NCBI GenBank assembly: GCA_964636325.1
Contig: CAZWRV010000019.1
Coordinates: 1 to 64,000 of the forward strand
Reading direction: 5' to 3'
DNA: 64,000 nucleotides
DNA from: CAZWRV01 sp964636325
Lineage (GTDB): Bacteria; Verrucomicrobiota; Lentisphaeria; Victivallales; GWF2-50-93
The notes beneath the pieces were generated by a model. That model saw only the letters and a list, made by a program, of their open reading frames with translations. It made no database searches and was not told the origin of the DNA. Shown here piece after piece: positions 33,936-43,300 of this stretch (position 1 is the first letter of the stretch; each line of letters opens with the position of its first letter). The translations under genes were made by a program, and so were the position numbers.

Positions 33936-33967
33936 CCGCAGCCGTCCTCGAGACGGCTGCGGATTTT
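33936..33967 (+). terminator. Strong Rho-independent-type terminator
   Basis: An 11-bp perfect stem, CCGCAGCCGTC / GACGGCTGCGG with loop CTCGA, is followed by ATTTTATT. It lies just upstream of the next promoter and insulates the GH-like gene at 30196 from the pseudopilin operon. Confidence 0.75.
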
Positions 33968-33993
33968 ATTGTCAGTATTTTCACGGGGGAACC

Positions 33994-34022
33994 TTGACTG
34001 ACATTAACGTTAATGCTATAAT
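33994..34022 (+). promoter_or_regulatory. Sigma70-type promoter with palindromic operator in the spacer
   Basis: -35 TTGACT (33994-33999), 17-bp spacer, -10 TATAAT (34017-34022). The spacer contains the perfect palindrome ATTAACGTTAAT (34003-34014), whose central CG fits LacI-family operators. A ribosome binding site GGAGGT (34037-34042) and ATG 34047 follow. A LacI-family gene is second in this transcription unit, so autoregulation is likely. Confidence 0.75.
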
Positions 34023-34046
34023 GATCCTCATAAACTGGAGGTAAGA

Positions 34047-34607
34047 ATGATCAAGCGCGCAGACGTTTTGCATATTCCTTTCCTGGATGGTAAAAATATT
34101 TCGCCCCGAAATATTTTTACACTCATCGAGCTGCTGGTCGTCATCGCTATAATCGCGATCCTCGCGGCCATGCTTCTGCCTTCGCTTCAGAAGGCCAAGA
34201 TCATAGCCAAGCAGGGGGCGTGCGCGAGCAACCAGAAGCAGATTTACTACATCAAGGGCTTTCCATATTATTGCGATGCCGAGGGCCGCTTCGGCATACG
34301 CGGGACGCAATGTCCGGGAGAGAATCCGGATCTTCTCGAATACGGGACGACACCCAGGAAGAAAATGTCAAGCCTGATACAGTGCAACATCCCTGGAGGA
34401 GCCTACCTGATAAGGAACAATTCGTCAAGCACGCACCATGCGATGGGGATCAATTCCGCCTACTACGACGGGCATGTCAAATGGGTGCCGTTGTCGACCC
34501 GGCTGGTGGCGGCCTGGCAGTCCGTGAACGCATATCCATGGATATACGGGACTGCATGGATAGATCATGGAAAGGGCTTGTGGCCCTATGCCACATACAT
34601 GGAGTAA
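34047..34607 (+). CDS. Pseudopilin-like protein (prepilin leader, H-x9-DG type)
   Basis: 186 residues. The N-terminal methylation-type segment is FTLIELLVVIAIIAILAAML followed by LPSLQKAK, and the C-terminal end HHAMGINSAYYDGHVKW matches the H-x9-DG arrangement common in Planctomycetes and Lentisphaerota. The residue before F is Ile (R-N-I-F-T-L-I-E), not the usual Gly, so prepilin peptidase processing is uncertain. Codons just before the leader form a perfect hairpin (34090-34120). These proteins are probably surface or pseudopilus components; they often lie beside secreted GH genes in these phyla (my general knowledge). First gene after the promoter at 33994. Confidence 0.82.
   Translation: MIKRADVLHIPFLDGKNISPRNIFTLIELLVVIAIIAILAAMLLPSLQKAKIIAKQGACASNQKQIYYIKGFPYYCDAEGRFGIRGTQCPGENPDLLEYGTTPRKKMSSLIQCNIPGGAYLIRNNSSSTHHAMGINSAYYDGHVKWVPLSTRLVAAWQSVNAYPWIYGTAWIDHGKGLWPYATYME
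34090..34120. repeat. 14-bp perfect hairpin inside the pseudopilin coding sequence
   Basis: GTAAAAATATTTCG and CGAAATATTTTTAC pair around a CCC loop, encoding G-K-N-I-S-P-R-N-I-F-T across the prepilin cleavage region. Confidence 0.6.
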
Positions 34608-34651
34608 TCAGGGTCAGCGAGTCTCTGATGCAGTCCGAAAAGGAATTTCCC

Positions 34652-35854
34652 GTGAAATCCTCATATCATAAAGCTAAAGGATGCAGAAGCGTGACGCTCA
34701 AGGATGTGGCGGCGAAATGCGGCGTCAGCATGGTCACGGTGTCCGCGGCGCTGCGCGGCGACCGGCGGCAGGTCTGCGAGAAGACCGAACTCAAGATCAG
34801 GAAGATTGCCGCAAGGATGGGCTACGATCCGTCCGCCACGGCGTTTGCCCGGCGCCTGCGCTACTGCACTTCGTCAAAACGGATACTGAATCATGTGGTG
34901 GGGCTCGGCTTCGCCTGGGACTACATTAACAGCCCGTATTTCGCCAGGCTTTTCGAGGCGCTCGGCAAGGAGCTTACCAAGCACGGCTATTCGATACTGA
35001 CCAACTGGGCGATGAACGCGGAAGATTCCAGGCTTCCGGCCTCCTTCGCCAGGGGCGAGGTGGACGGAGTCTTCCATGTGAGCGGGTCCAAGTCGGACAG
35101 GCTTCTGGACAGCCTGAGGAGGGAGGCTGGTTTCGGTATGCGACCGGTGGTTTCGATTTTTGAGAAGTTGCCGGGCTGCTCGAACGTCCTCGTGGACGAC
35201 TATTCCGGCGGGCGCCAGATCGCCGAGCACCTGCTGCGGATGGGGCACCGTTCATGGCTCTATCTTGAATCCGGCAACTACCAGAACGACCAGAGGATGA
35301 GGGGGATGAGGGACGCGCTTGAGGCGGCAGGACTGGACGGCGGCGCTCTTCATCCGGTCTTCTACAACATTCTTTCGCAGGGACGGTCACTGGCGTCGCT
35401 TAAGGAGCAGATCGAGGCGTTTCCCGAATCAACGGCGATCTACTGTGCTAACGATGCGAATGCGGTCAGGATACACAACTGGCTGGGCGAGATCGGCCTC
35501 CGCGTTCCACAAGACATCTCGATAATCGGATATGACAACACTCATGAAATCCACGACAGGCATGGAGTCAATATGCTGACTACGGTCGAGATTCCGCTCG
35601 AGGAGGCGGGCCGGGCGGCCGCGGAACTGATGGTCTCCCGCATCGAGGGCCGGGAGCAGGAGGACAGGGATGTGACGCTTCCAGTAAAGCTTGTCGCCCG
35701 CTCTTCGGTGGCCGGATCCGCAGCCGGATTGCAGGACGACGACGGCTGCAATCGGTCGCAAGCGGCTCAAACCTCCATCCAAGCGAATCGAGTTTCAGGA
35801 AGTGACCATCTGTGTGCCGCGGCGGACAGTTTTGTCGGTCGGAAACTTAAGTAG
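34652..35854 (+). CDS. LacI-family transcriptional regulator
   Basis: About 400 residues. The N-terminal HTH reads VTLKDVAAKCGVSMVTVSAA, LRGDRRQ and IRKIAARMGYDPSATAFARR. The effector domain contains GVFHVSGSKSDRLLDSLRRE, VLVDDYSGGRQIAEHLLRMG, AIYCANDANAVRIHNWL and ISIIGYDNTHEIHDRHGVNM. GTG 34652 is favoured because AGGA (34641-34644) gives 7-base spacing; ATG 34628 is the alternative. It probably represses its own operon at the palindrome in the 33994 promoter and perhaps the CG-centred palindromes nearby. Its stop codon (35852-35854) lies inside the repeat at 35842. Confidence 0.9.
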   Translation: MKSSYHKAKGCRSVTLKDVAAKCGVSMVTVSAALRGDRRQVCEKTELKIRKIAARMGYDPSATAFARRLRYCTSSKRILNHVVGLGFAWDYINSPYFARLFEALGKELTKHGYSILTNWAMNAEDSRLPASFARGEVDGVFHVSGSKSDRLLDSLRREAGFGMRPVVSIFEKLPGCSNVLVDDYSGGRQIAEHLLRMGHRSWLYLESGNYQNDQRMRGMRDALEAAGLDGGALHPVFYNILSQGRSLASLKEQIEAFPESTAIYCANDANAVRIHNWLGEIGLRVPQDISIIGYDNTHEIHDRHGVNMLTTVEIPLEEAGRAAAELMVSRIEGREQEDRDVTLPVKLVARSSVAGSAAGLQDDDGCNRSQAAQTSIQANRVSGSDHLCAAADSFVGRKLK

Positions 35855-35916
35855 CGCAGGTATTCCTACCTGCGATGCCGCAGACAGGAAGGTCTGCGTT
35901 ACTTCAGGCGAGTTTC
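35842..35916. repeat. GAAACT...AGTTTC three-way-junction repeat, copy 1
   Basis: Outer arms GAAACT and AGTTTC enclose two hairpins, GCAGGTATTCCTACCTGC and GCAGACAGGAAGGTCTGC. It overlaps the LacI stop codon and ends one base before the AGAGGAG that acts as ribosome binding site for the next gene. A close copy with the same flanks (GTCGGTC before, AGAGGAG after) is at 60773-60850. Confidence 0.7.
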
Positions 35917-35928
35917 AGAGGAGTTTCA

Positions 35929-37749
35929 ATGACGTACAGGGCTCTAATTCTAATCGGAGCGATTTTTGCGGCTTTTCCATTGGGTGCGCAGGAGGCGGTC
36001 AAGCAGGAAAAAGCCGCTGCGGAAACGCCCGCCGACATCCGCCGCCAGATCGAGGCGCTGCATTCGGAGTCGCCCGAGGCGAGGATGCTGGCGGCCTATG
36101 CGCTGGGGGAGCTTGGAGCGGCCGAGGCGGTTCCGGAGCTGATCGCGCTCCTCGGCGACCACGGCCCCACGCATCAGAAAAAGATGCATGTCTGGCAGCC
36201 GCCGGACGTATACTGGGGTCTCTCGTTGTCGTCGCCCGGTCGAGAGGCGGCGAGGGCGCTGGTCAAGATTGGTGCGCCGTCGGCCGAGCCTCTCCTGGCG
36301 GTTTTGAAGGATCCGAAGAATTCCGGCCTTCCCAACGCGATCTGGGCGCTGGGTGAAATGCGTGAGCCGCGGGCCGTGGATTTCCTGCTGACCCGCCTGT
36401 GGGATGTCGGAGCGATTGTGGCCATAGGCAAGCTCCGCGAGCCCCGGGCAGCGCAAGGTCTCGTAAACCAGCTCGACAACGACTGGATCCGCTACGAAAC
36501 GAGGTCGGCTCTTGTGCAAATCGGAAGGCCGTCGGTAGAACCTCTGATCGACGCTCTCAAGAACAAGGACTTGAAGGATCAGAAGTCGAAGATTCGATCC
36601 TCCGCGGCCGAGCTTCTCGGCAGGATGGAAGTAAAGGAGGCACTTGAACCACTGATGGCCGCGGCTTTGGAGGACAATGCCGAACTGCGCTACCGCGCGG
36701 TCGAGGCGGTCGGAGTCATGGCGGGCAAGGATGACGCGAAGGCCGCAGAACTGCTGCGTGGCATGCTCAAGGACAAGGACTGGCGCGTGCGGGAACTTGC
36801 TGCGGTCGCGCTCGGACGCCTCGGCTGCGCCGCGGCCGCACCGGAAATCCGCGCGCTGCTGGCGGATCAGGACCTGACCGTGCGGGGCCGGGCGGCACAG
36901 GCTCTGGCAGCGATTGGCGACAAGACGTCCAGTCCGGATCTGCTCAAGTTGCTCGACGACAGAAAGCCGTTCCCGAAGAAATGCGCGGTCGAAGCGTTGG
37001 GCGCATTGAAGGAGCCCAAGGCCGTGAAACAGCTTTCGGCCCTTCTCAAAAAGGGCGACCCCGACTTGCGCCGTGCCGCGGCCGGCGCTCTCGGCCAGAT
37101 CGGCGACCCCGCAGGAATAGCACCTCTTCTTGCCGTCATGGCGGACGATGACCAAGTTCTGAGGAAGATTTCAGCCGAATCGCTCGGCAAGATCGGAGCG
37201 CCGGCCGCCGCCCCGCTGGCCGACGCGATGAAGAGCATCAAGGACGGGCCGGACTCGGACAAGTCGTATGCGACGGCAAAACTTGCGGCGGTCGCCCTCG
37301 GAGAGCCCGCGGTTCCCTCGATGACGGGGCTTCTAGCATGCGGGAACTGGCGTGCGGAGGTCACCGCCGGGGACGCTCTGCGAGAAATGGGCGAGCCCGG
37401 AATCCAGGCGCTCTTCGCCGCGGCAAAGGCCGGCAAATGGCGCGCCATCCACCCCATCAGCCTGCTCGACAAGGACAAACGGGCGCCGGATGTCCTGGTC
37501 GAGGCATTGAAATCCGGACCTGACGCCGTCAGAAAGGCGGCGGCGGAAGGGCTCGGCCGGCTGAAGCCGCGCCAGGCCGCAGTCTTCAACGCACTCGTCG
37601 CCGCTTTGGACGACAAGAGCGCGGAAGTCAAGGACAAGGCGGAATGGGCGCTCGGCGAGATCACTCGGCAGTATCTGGGCAAGGCCCCCGCAAAGTGGCG
37701 CGAATGGTGGAAGGCGAACGGAGCCAGATTCCTGGAGGGCAAGCTATGA
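35929..37749 (+). CDS. Secreted HEAT-repeat (PBS lyase-type) protein
   Basis: About 606 residues from ATG 35929, placed by AGAGGAG. A signal peptide (LILIGAIFAAFPLGA) precedes roughly fourteen HEAT/PBS-lyase-type helical repeats (ARMLAAYALGELGAAEAVPE, RELAAVALGRLGCAAAAPEI, RRAAAGALGQIGDPAGIAPL). Such solenoids bind other proteins; enzymatic activity is not expected. Its stop overlaps the next start (ATGA at 37746-37749), so the two are translationally coupled and probably work together, in the periplasm or at the surface. Confidence 0.88.
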   Translation: MTYRALILIGAIFAAFPLGAQEAVKQEKAAAETPADIRRQIEALHSESPEARMLAAYALGELGAAEAVPELIALLGDHGPTHQKKMHVWQPPDVYWGLSLSSPGREAARALVKIGAPSAEPLLAVLKDPKNSGLPNAIWALGEMREPRAVDFLLTRLWDVGAIVAIGKLREPRAAQGLVNQLDNDWIRYETRSALVQIGRPSVEPLIDALKNKDLKDQKSKIRSSAAELLGRMEVKEALEPLMAAALEDNAELRYRAVEAVGVMAGKDDAKAAELLRGMLKDKDWRVRELAAVALGRLGCAAAAPEIRALLADQDLTVRGRAAQALAAIGDKTSSPDLLKLLDDRKPFPKKCAVEALGALKEPKAVKQLSALLKKGDPDLRRAAAGALGQIGDPAGIAPLLAVMADDDQVLRKISAESLGKIGAPAAAPLADAMKSIKDGPDSDKSYATAKLAAVALGEPAVPSMTGLLACGNWRAEVTAGDALREMGEPGIQALFAAAKAGKWRAIHPISLLDKDKRAPDVLVEALKSGPDAVRKAAAEGLGRLKPRQAAVFNALVAALDDKSAEVKDKAEWALGEITRQYLGKAPAKWREWWKANGARFLEGKL

Positions 37750-39434
37750 TATTCCGACGGCATATGATCGCTTTCGCGGCCGCAGTTATTCAGGCGGCGG
37801 GAGCCTCCGTCTTTCCGGCGGAGCCGGAAGAATCATTCACATACAAGTCGAAGGAAGGTGTCGAATATGTCCTGACGGCGGACGGGATATCCTCAATCAA
37901 AGTCAAAGGCAAGGAAGTTGCGAAGGGCGGATTCTTCCTGCGCCACGACTTCGGGCAGCTTTTTCAGAGCGCTGCGACGAAGGTGAAGATTGAGCCTGTC
38001 GGCAGGAAGGAGCTGAAGCGGCTGAGCGACACCGAGGCGGAGGTGCGGAATTCGCAGGGCGAAGCGTCGGTGACCTACCGCTTCGCTTTCTCTGGAGAGG
38101 ATGTGCAGATCCGGGCCAGGGTTGACAACGCAAATCCTTCCGAAGAAATCTGCATGGTCGGCTTCCAGGGGCCGCGGTTCGAATTCGCACAGGAGCCCAA
38201 GGGAAGGCTTTTTTCGCATGACCGCAGCTACATCAACCATCCGCCCCACGGGGGGCTCAAGGCCTTCTCGCATCCCGGCTACTGGAACCGGATGGGGGGC
38301 GCCTGGCTGGCCGGTGCGGACTACGGATTCGGCCTGAGTCCGCTGGATACGGGTCTTTCACGCACACTGTTTATCGGTGACAACTACAGTCCGGAGCTCC
38401 GCAAGGACGGAGACGTCTGGCGGCAGGGCTTCGTCTACATCGTGCCGACACCGGTTCCCGCGAACGGCGCCCGCGGCTATGCCATGACCCTGCGGGTCAG
38501 TCCGAACACTGACCGCTGGCATCTTCTCGATCCATACAAGATACATTTCACGAAGTCGTTCGGCGAGTGCCATTACAAGGCCGACCAGCGCATATTCGTC
38601 CAGTTCGGCGGCGGGGACGACTACCACTCCATGCCGGACAACCCCTACGGCTTCAACGGACCGGGCCGCCGCGTAGACCTCCCGGACGGGGCGAAATATT
38701 TCTGCGACTGGCTCATCCCCGGCCTCAAGGCGGCCGACGCGCAGGGGTTCATGGCCTGGGCGATCCAGGGGTGGGAGGCGCGCGGAGCCATGTACCGCAC
38801 CGACTTCCATATCTTTCCGCCTGCGATCGCGGCGAATCTTCCTTATATCAAGGAGCGTTTCGAAGCCGCGGGCCTTCGCATGGGGCTTTGCACCAGGCCC
38901 GGAGAATTCACCGTCCGCTACGATCAGAGGTCGGACACGACGATCCGCATCAACGCGGACGACGAATGGCAGCTGGAGCTGCTCTGGCGCCAGTACCAGA
39001 AGGCCATAGAGATGGGATTCACCGCGTTCTACCTGGACACGTTCGGCAACACGCCGGAGGACGTCAGGATCATGCGCTACCTCCGCGAACGCATGGGGCC
39101 GGACATCCAGACGTTCGTCGAGCACCAGTGCGACGTCATGATGCTCTACTCCGGCGCCTACAAGGAGATCGGCTACGACAAGAAGTCCGGGAAATATAGC
39201 GCGGACGAGGAGAACTGGGAATATTTCCGCTGGCTCGTCCCGGGCGTCCAGTGCATCGTCGCGAACCGAGTGGACGATAAAGACCTTCCGCCCGGCACCG
39301 AAAAGCCGTTCGAATATATGTTCCGGAACCATATGTCGCCGATGCCGATGGAATATCTGATAGGCGGACTGGCGCCGGAGTTAAAGGCGCTGACGGAGAA
39401 ATATATAAACGACGACGGCCAGTGGAGGAAGTGA
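37746..39434 (+). CDS. Secreted glycoside-hydrolase-like TIM-barrel protein
   Basis: 562 residues from ATG 37746. Signal peptide (FAAAVIQAAGASVFPAEP). The N-terminal half is beta-rich (galactose-mutarotase-like: FTYKSKEGVEYVLTADGISS, FFLRHDFGQLFQS). The C-terminal half has barrel-like strands: AQGFMAWAIQGWEARGAM, RMGLCTRPGEFTVRYD and EMGFTAFYLDTFGNTPEDVR, where Y-L-D-T is placed like the Y-x-D motif of the three giant paralogues. Asp in this motif is a candidate catalytic residue. The overall plan is reminiscent of GH31/GH36-type enzymes, but I cannot assign a family. It is coupled to the HEAT protein by an ATGA overlap. Confidence 0.6.
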   Translation: MIFRRHMIAFAAAVIQAAGASVFPAEPEESFTYKSKEGVEYVLTADGISSIKVKGKEVAKGGFFLRHDFGQLFQSAATKVKIEPVGRKELKRLSDTEAEVRNSQGEASVTYRFAFSGEDVQIRARVDNANPSEEICMVGFQGPRFEFAQEPKGRLFSHDRSYINHPPHGGLKAFSHPGYWNRMGGAWLAGADYGFGLSPLDTGLSRTLFIGDNYSPELRKDGDVWRQGFVYIVPTPVPANGARGYAMTLRVSPNTDRWHLLDPYKIHFTKSFGECHYKADQRIFVQFGGGDDYHSMPDNPYGFNGPGRRVDLPDGAKYFCDWLIPGLKAADAQGFMAWAIQGWEARGAMYRTDFHIFPPAIAANLPYIKERFEAAGLRMGLCTRPGEFTVRYDQRSDTTIRINADDEWQLELLWRQYQKAIEMGFTAFYLDTFGNTPEDVRIMRYLRERMGPDIQTFVEHQCDVMMLYSGAYKEIGYDKKSGKYSADEENWEYFRWLVPGVQCIVANRVDDKDLPPGTEKPFEYMFRNHMSPMPMEYLIGGLAPELKALTEKYINDDGQWRK

Positions 39435-39466
39435 GAAGGATTTGCTGATTTGGGAAAAATTCGATT

Positions 39467-39498
39467 GCATTCGAATGCGGTCGGCCGCAATCGATTGC
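39467..39498. promoter_or_regulatory. GC-rich palindromes (candidate operator 2)
   Basis: GCATTCGAATGC (39467-39478) and GCAATCGATTGC (39487-39498) are perfect 12-bp palindromes 34 bp before the second pseudopilin start. Confidence 0.4.
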
Positions 39499-39531
39499 AG
39501 TCGTAAAATCAATAATGCGACTGGAGGTAAA

Positions 39532-40326
39532 ATGCATACGAAAACATGTCGGCGCCTGGCAGGTCATCCAAAGGGCTTTACCCTTATAGAGTTACTCGTC
39601 GTCATCGCGATAATCGCGATACTCTGCGCGATGCTGCTGCCCGGACTGAGGAAGGCAAGGGACGCCGCAAAGCAGAAGGACTGCTCATCGAAGCAGAGGC
39701 AGATACTGATTGCAGGAGTCGCCTACGGCAACGACTTCGACGGCTACCTTATGCCGAATGCAGGAGGTTCAGGCGATTACTGGGGGCAGATCATTGTCAC
39801 TGACGCTTGGGGCGTTCCGACTCCGAAGGGCATGGGTATTCTGATGGGCAACAACTACCTGCCAATGTCCTGCGGAGCTGTCCTCTGGTGCACCGGATTC
39901 GAGGTGGACAATGCCGCCGCCGACGCCAGCAGGTATACCGGCTTCATAGAAAGGCAGAACAAAGGTTTTTTTGGCCCATCCGGCCTGAACGACTACACAT
40001 GGTCGCCGTATTCGTTCAGTGTGAGCGCTCGTTATGGAGGGCCTGCATGCGCCAGGCTTGGCGACAAGTATCTGAATAATTATCCATGCCTGATTTCGTG
40101 CACGGGTTTCGCATACATGGCATATGCCTACCGAAATGCATATCCAGGTTATTGCGGTGGAAAACCGCACGGGTTAAGCGGCTGTAACTTCGGCTTCGTG
40201 GACGGACGTGTCCAATTTTATACGATGAAGTGGATTCTGTACAATTCCGGCGGGAGGTTCTGGGGGAATCTCACCCGTGAAACAGAGCCATGGTATTGGA
40301 GAAGCGGCAAGTTCAACGAGATGTGA
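39532..40326 (+). CDS. Pseudopilin-like protein with canonical prepilin leader
   Basis: 264 residues from ATG 39532 with GGAGGT at 39523-39528. The leader HPKGFTLIELLVVIAIIAIL has the standard G|F prepilin peptidase site, then CAMLLPGLRKARDAAK. The C-terminal domain ends with PHGLSGCNFGFVDGRVQFY, an H-x9/10-DG-type signature, and has several Cys and Trp. It is probably exported by a type II or type IV pilus-like system. It lies between the TIM-barrel gene and the 1,310-residue GH-like gene, with candidate operators on both sides. Confidence 0.85.
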   Translation: MHTKTCRRLAGHPKGFTLIELLVVIAIIAILCAMLLPGLRKARDAAKQKDCSSKQRQILIAGVAYGNDFDGYLMPNAGGSGDYWGQIIVTDAWGVPTPKGMGILMGNNYLPMSCGAVLWCTGFEVDNAAADASRYTGFIERQNKGFFGPSGLNDYTWSPYSFSVSARYGGPACARLGDKYLNNYPCLISCTGFAYMAYAYRNAYPGYCGGKPHGLSGCNFGFVDGRVQFYTMKWILYNSGGRFWGNLTRETEPWYWRSGKFNEM

Positions 40327-40336
40327 TTTCAGACGA

Positions 40337-40352
40337 CTGCGGCCGAGCGCAG
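40337..40352. promoter_or_regulatory. Imperfect GC-rich palindrome (candidate operator 3)
   Basis: CTGCG and CGCAG arms around GCCGAG, about 35 bp before the start of the 1,310-residue GH-like gene, in the same position as the other CG-rich sites. Confidence 0.3.
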
Positions 40353-40387
40353 GCGAATGTTTCAGTAAATTATTTTGGAGGTAAAAG

Positions 40388-43300
40388 ATGTTCAAAGGCG
40401 TCCTTAAGGCGATGTCGGCGGCGGGATTTGTTTCGGCGGTCTATCTGGCGCTGGCCGGAGGGACGGCGCTGGGGCTTCAGTATCCGGCCGAGAAAATCCC
40501 GGTTCTGAACGTTCCGAAGATGAAGGCGCCGCCTAAGATTGACGGAGTGATTGATCCGGCGGAATGGAAGGATTCGGCGCGGGTCATGGGCGTTGTCTCA
40601 ACTTCGAGCCTGGCCTACAAGGATCGTCCGGTGTCTTTCAATGTCGCATGGGACGACGAGCATCTCTACATCGCCGCGGTCAGCGACATTCTCCCCGGGC
40701 ACCGGCTGTATAAAAGCCGCCGCGACCGCTTCACCACGGGCGTGGTCTTCGACGACAGCTACGAGTTCGGCATCTTCATGCACGACCGCAACAAGCTGCC
40801 GGAGGAGGTGAGCAGCTTCCAGAAGATCATCATCAATGCGCTTGGCGCCGGCGAATACATGAAGATATACCCCTCGATCGGGCAGAACATGTACAACTGG
40901 CAGCCGGATCCGCAGATCGCCAACCGCATCTACGAGGAGAACGGCAAGCAGTGGTGGGCGCTGGAGGTGGCATTCAGCCTCTCCGACCTGCAGATGCCGG
41001 TCAAGAACAAGGCGGGAGACAAGGTGGACATGCTGCTTGCGGCGGACCTCAAGAACCCGGGATGGCAGTGGCTCGACTTCCCCAGCGCCTCCGGTCATCT
41101 CGAACACTACGGATTCACCAAGATGGTCCTGACCGAGAAGGAGCCCTATGTGCAGATCGAGCAGTTCAGCGGCCTGCACGACGAGAAGATCGATCTCAGG
41201 AGCGTCGTCCACAACCCCGGCTCCAAGCCGGTGACGGTCGAGGCGTCGGTCCAGGCGAACTACAATCCGCCGCCCAAGAGCGAGGAGAAGGCGCGGCAGT
41301 TCCTGGACGTCAAGAAGACGCTTGAGATTCCCGCGGGCGGCTCGGCCCGTTTCGACGTGGCCGAGGCGTTTCCGGGATTGAAATACGATAGGACGGAATG
41401 GGGCGGGGTTGTCAACGTCAGCAACCTCAAGCTATCTTTCTGCCGTGCGAATGCCGAAGACGCTCCGACGGTCTACAGCTACCATTGCGATTTCTCCGGA
41501 ACCGACAAGAGCTATCTGACGGCGACTCCGCGGACAACTCCATTCGACTGCGGCGTCACGTTCAACCCGGCGAGCAACCAGATGAGCATCTTCGGCGACA
41601 CGCTGGACGCCCGGATTCCGCAGGGCAGCCAGCCCGCCAAGCTCAAATACGTTGTCAGCCGCGACGGAAAGCCCATCCAGGATGGATTCATAGACCTCTT
41701 CGTCAATTTGAAGTATGAGGGTCTGGTGCCGCTCACGGATCCGCAGCCTGGAAAGTACCAAGTCACGCTCTCCCTGGTGGACAAGGACGGCAAGGTTCTT
41801 GTCAGCCGCGACGACATTTCTTTCGAGAAGAAGGACGAGGCCAAAGTCTTCGCCCACTGGTGGAACAACAAGATCGGCGATCCCGAGAAGGTGCTCAAGC
41901 CGTTCGAGCCGATCAGGGTGGACGGGGACAAGGCTGCGGTCACCCGCCGCATTTACACTCTCGACGGGCTCGGCCTGCCGCGCCAGATCGAATCCAATGG
42001 CGGCAACGTCCTCTCCGCGCCGGCACGGATCGTGGTGAAGGTCGCCGGAAAGGAACACGTGGTGCCGACCGACGGCACGGTGACATACAAAGACAAGAAA
42101 GACTGGCGCACGGAATTCACGGGCAAGGCCTCGGTGGCCGGCATCGCCTTCACCGTCAATGGCTGGATGGAGCAGGACGGCCTCGTGAACCTAGACCTCA
42201 CCTACGCGCCCGCTGCTGCGGCAGCCCCCGGTTCGGTTGCGACGGCAGCCCCTGCCGTCGCATTGGAAGACCTCCGCGTCGAATGGCCTGTGGACGGTTC
42301 CGAAGGCAGTTGGATGCAGTGCATCGGGGGCGTCGGCGGCAACTACGCGCCGCGGACGATCGGCATGGTGCCGGAAGGCGAAGGCCAGGTGTGGGACTCG
42401 CTCAAGGACATCGGCAAGGCCGGTTCCAAGATGCTCCTCGGCAACTGGGAGAACAACCTCTGGGTCGGCAACGACCGGCGCGGACTGTGCTGGTTCGGCG
42501 ACAGCGACCAGGGATGGGTTCCGGACGACAAGACTCCGGCCCACAGCCTTTTCCGCGACGGGAAGGCGGTGGTCATCCGCAACCACATCGTCAATCTTCC
42601 GGCCGGCGCGCCCGCCTTCAAGCTTGATGCGCCGCGCACCATCAACCTCCAGTACAACGCCACCCCGTTCCGCCATCTCGCAAAGGGCTGGCGCCTCACA
42701 CAGGTCTCTGCGTGCAACGGATTCTCGTCAAAGGACTGGAAATTCGACGAGGACGACAAGAAGGACTATTTCACCATTTTGAGCATGCCTTCGAAGGATC
42801 CGGCCAAGTGGCCTTATTATCTGGAGAAATACAAGAAGATCGCCGATTCCAAGGCGCGCCCCGGCGGCTTCTTCAGCATCGGGCCCCGCCTCGGAATGCA
42901 CCTCAACAACCAGATCGCTCTGCGCGGCTACGACAGAAAGACCCGCGAGCCCGGGCTCTACGAATACTTCGCCGCCGACTGGGACACCGAATTCGACGGC
43001 GAATCTCTCAACAAGACCTACCGCGACTACATGCTCTACCTCATGAACATGCACGTGCGCGACGGCGGCTTGGCGCACTACTACTTCGACATCAGCTTCA
43101 CCCGTTCGACGTCGGCGCTAGCGGCAGGCTTCGGCTACCGTCTCCCCGACGGGCGCGTCCAGCCCGCCAGCATGGACGGCCCGCTTCGCGAGTGGTACAA
43201 GCGCGTCTGGGCGCTGATGCAGGAATACGATTTCTATCCCGGCGGAGTCTCCGGCCACGCGACTCATTCAATACCGTTGCGCGCGATGCCCTGGACGGAC

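Noticed and set aside
34220..34627. Extended N-terminus for the LacI regulator
   Set aside because: It would overlap the pseudopilin gene in another frame and add no conserved sequence before the HTH.
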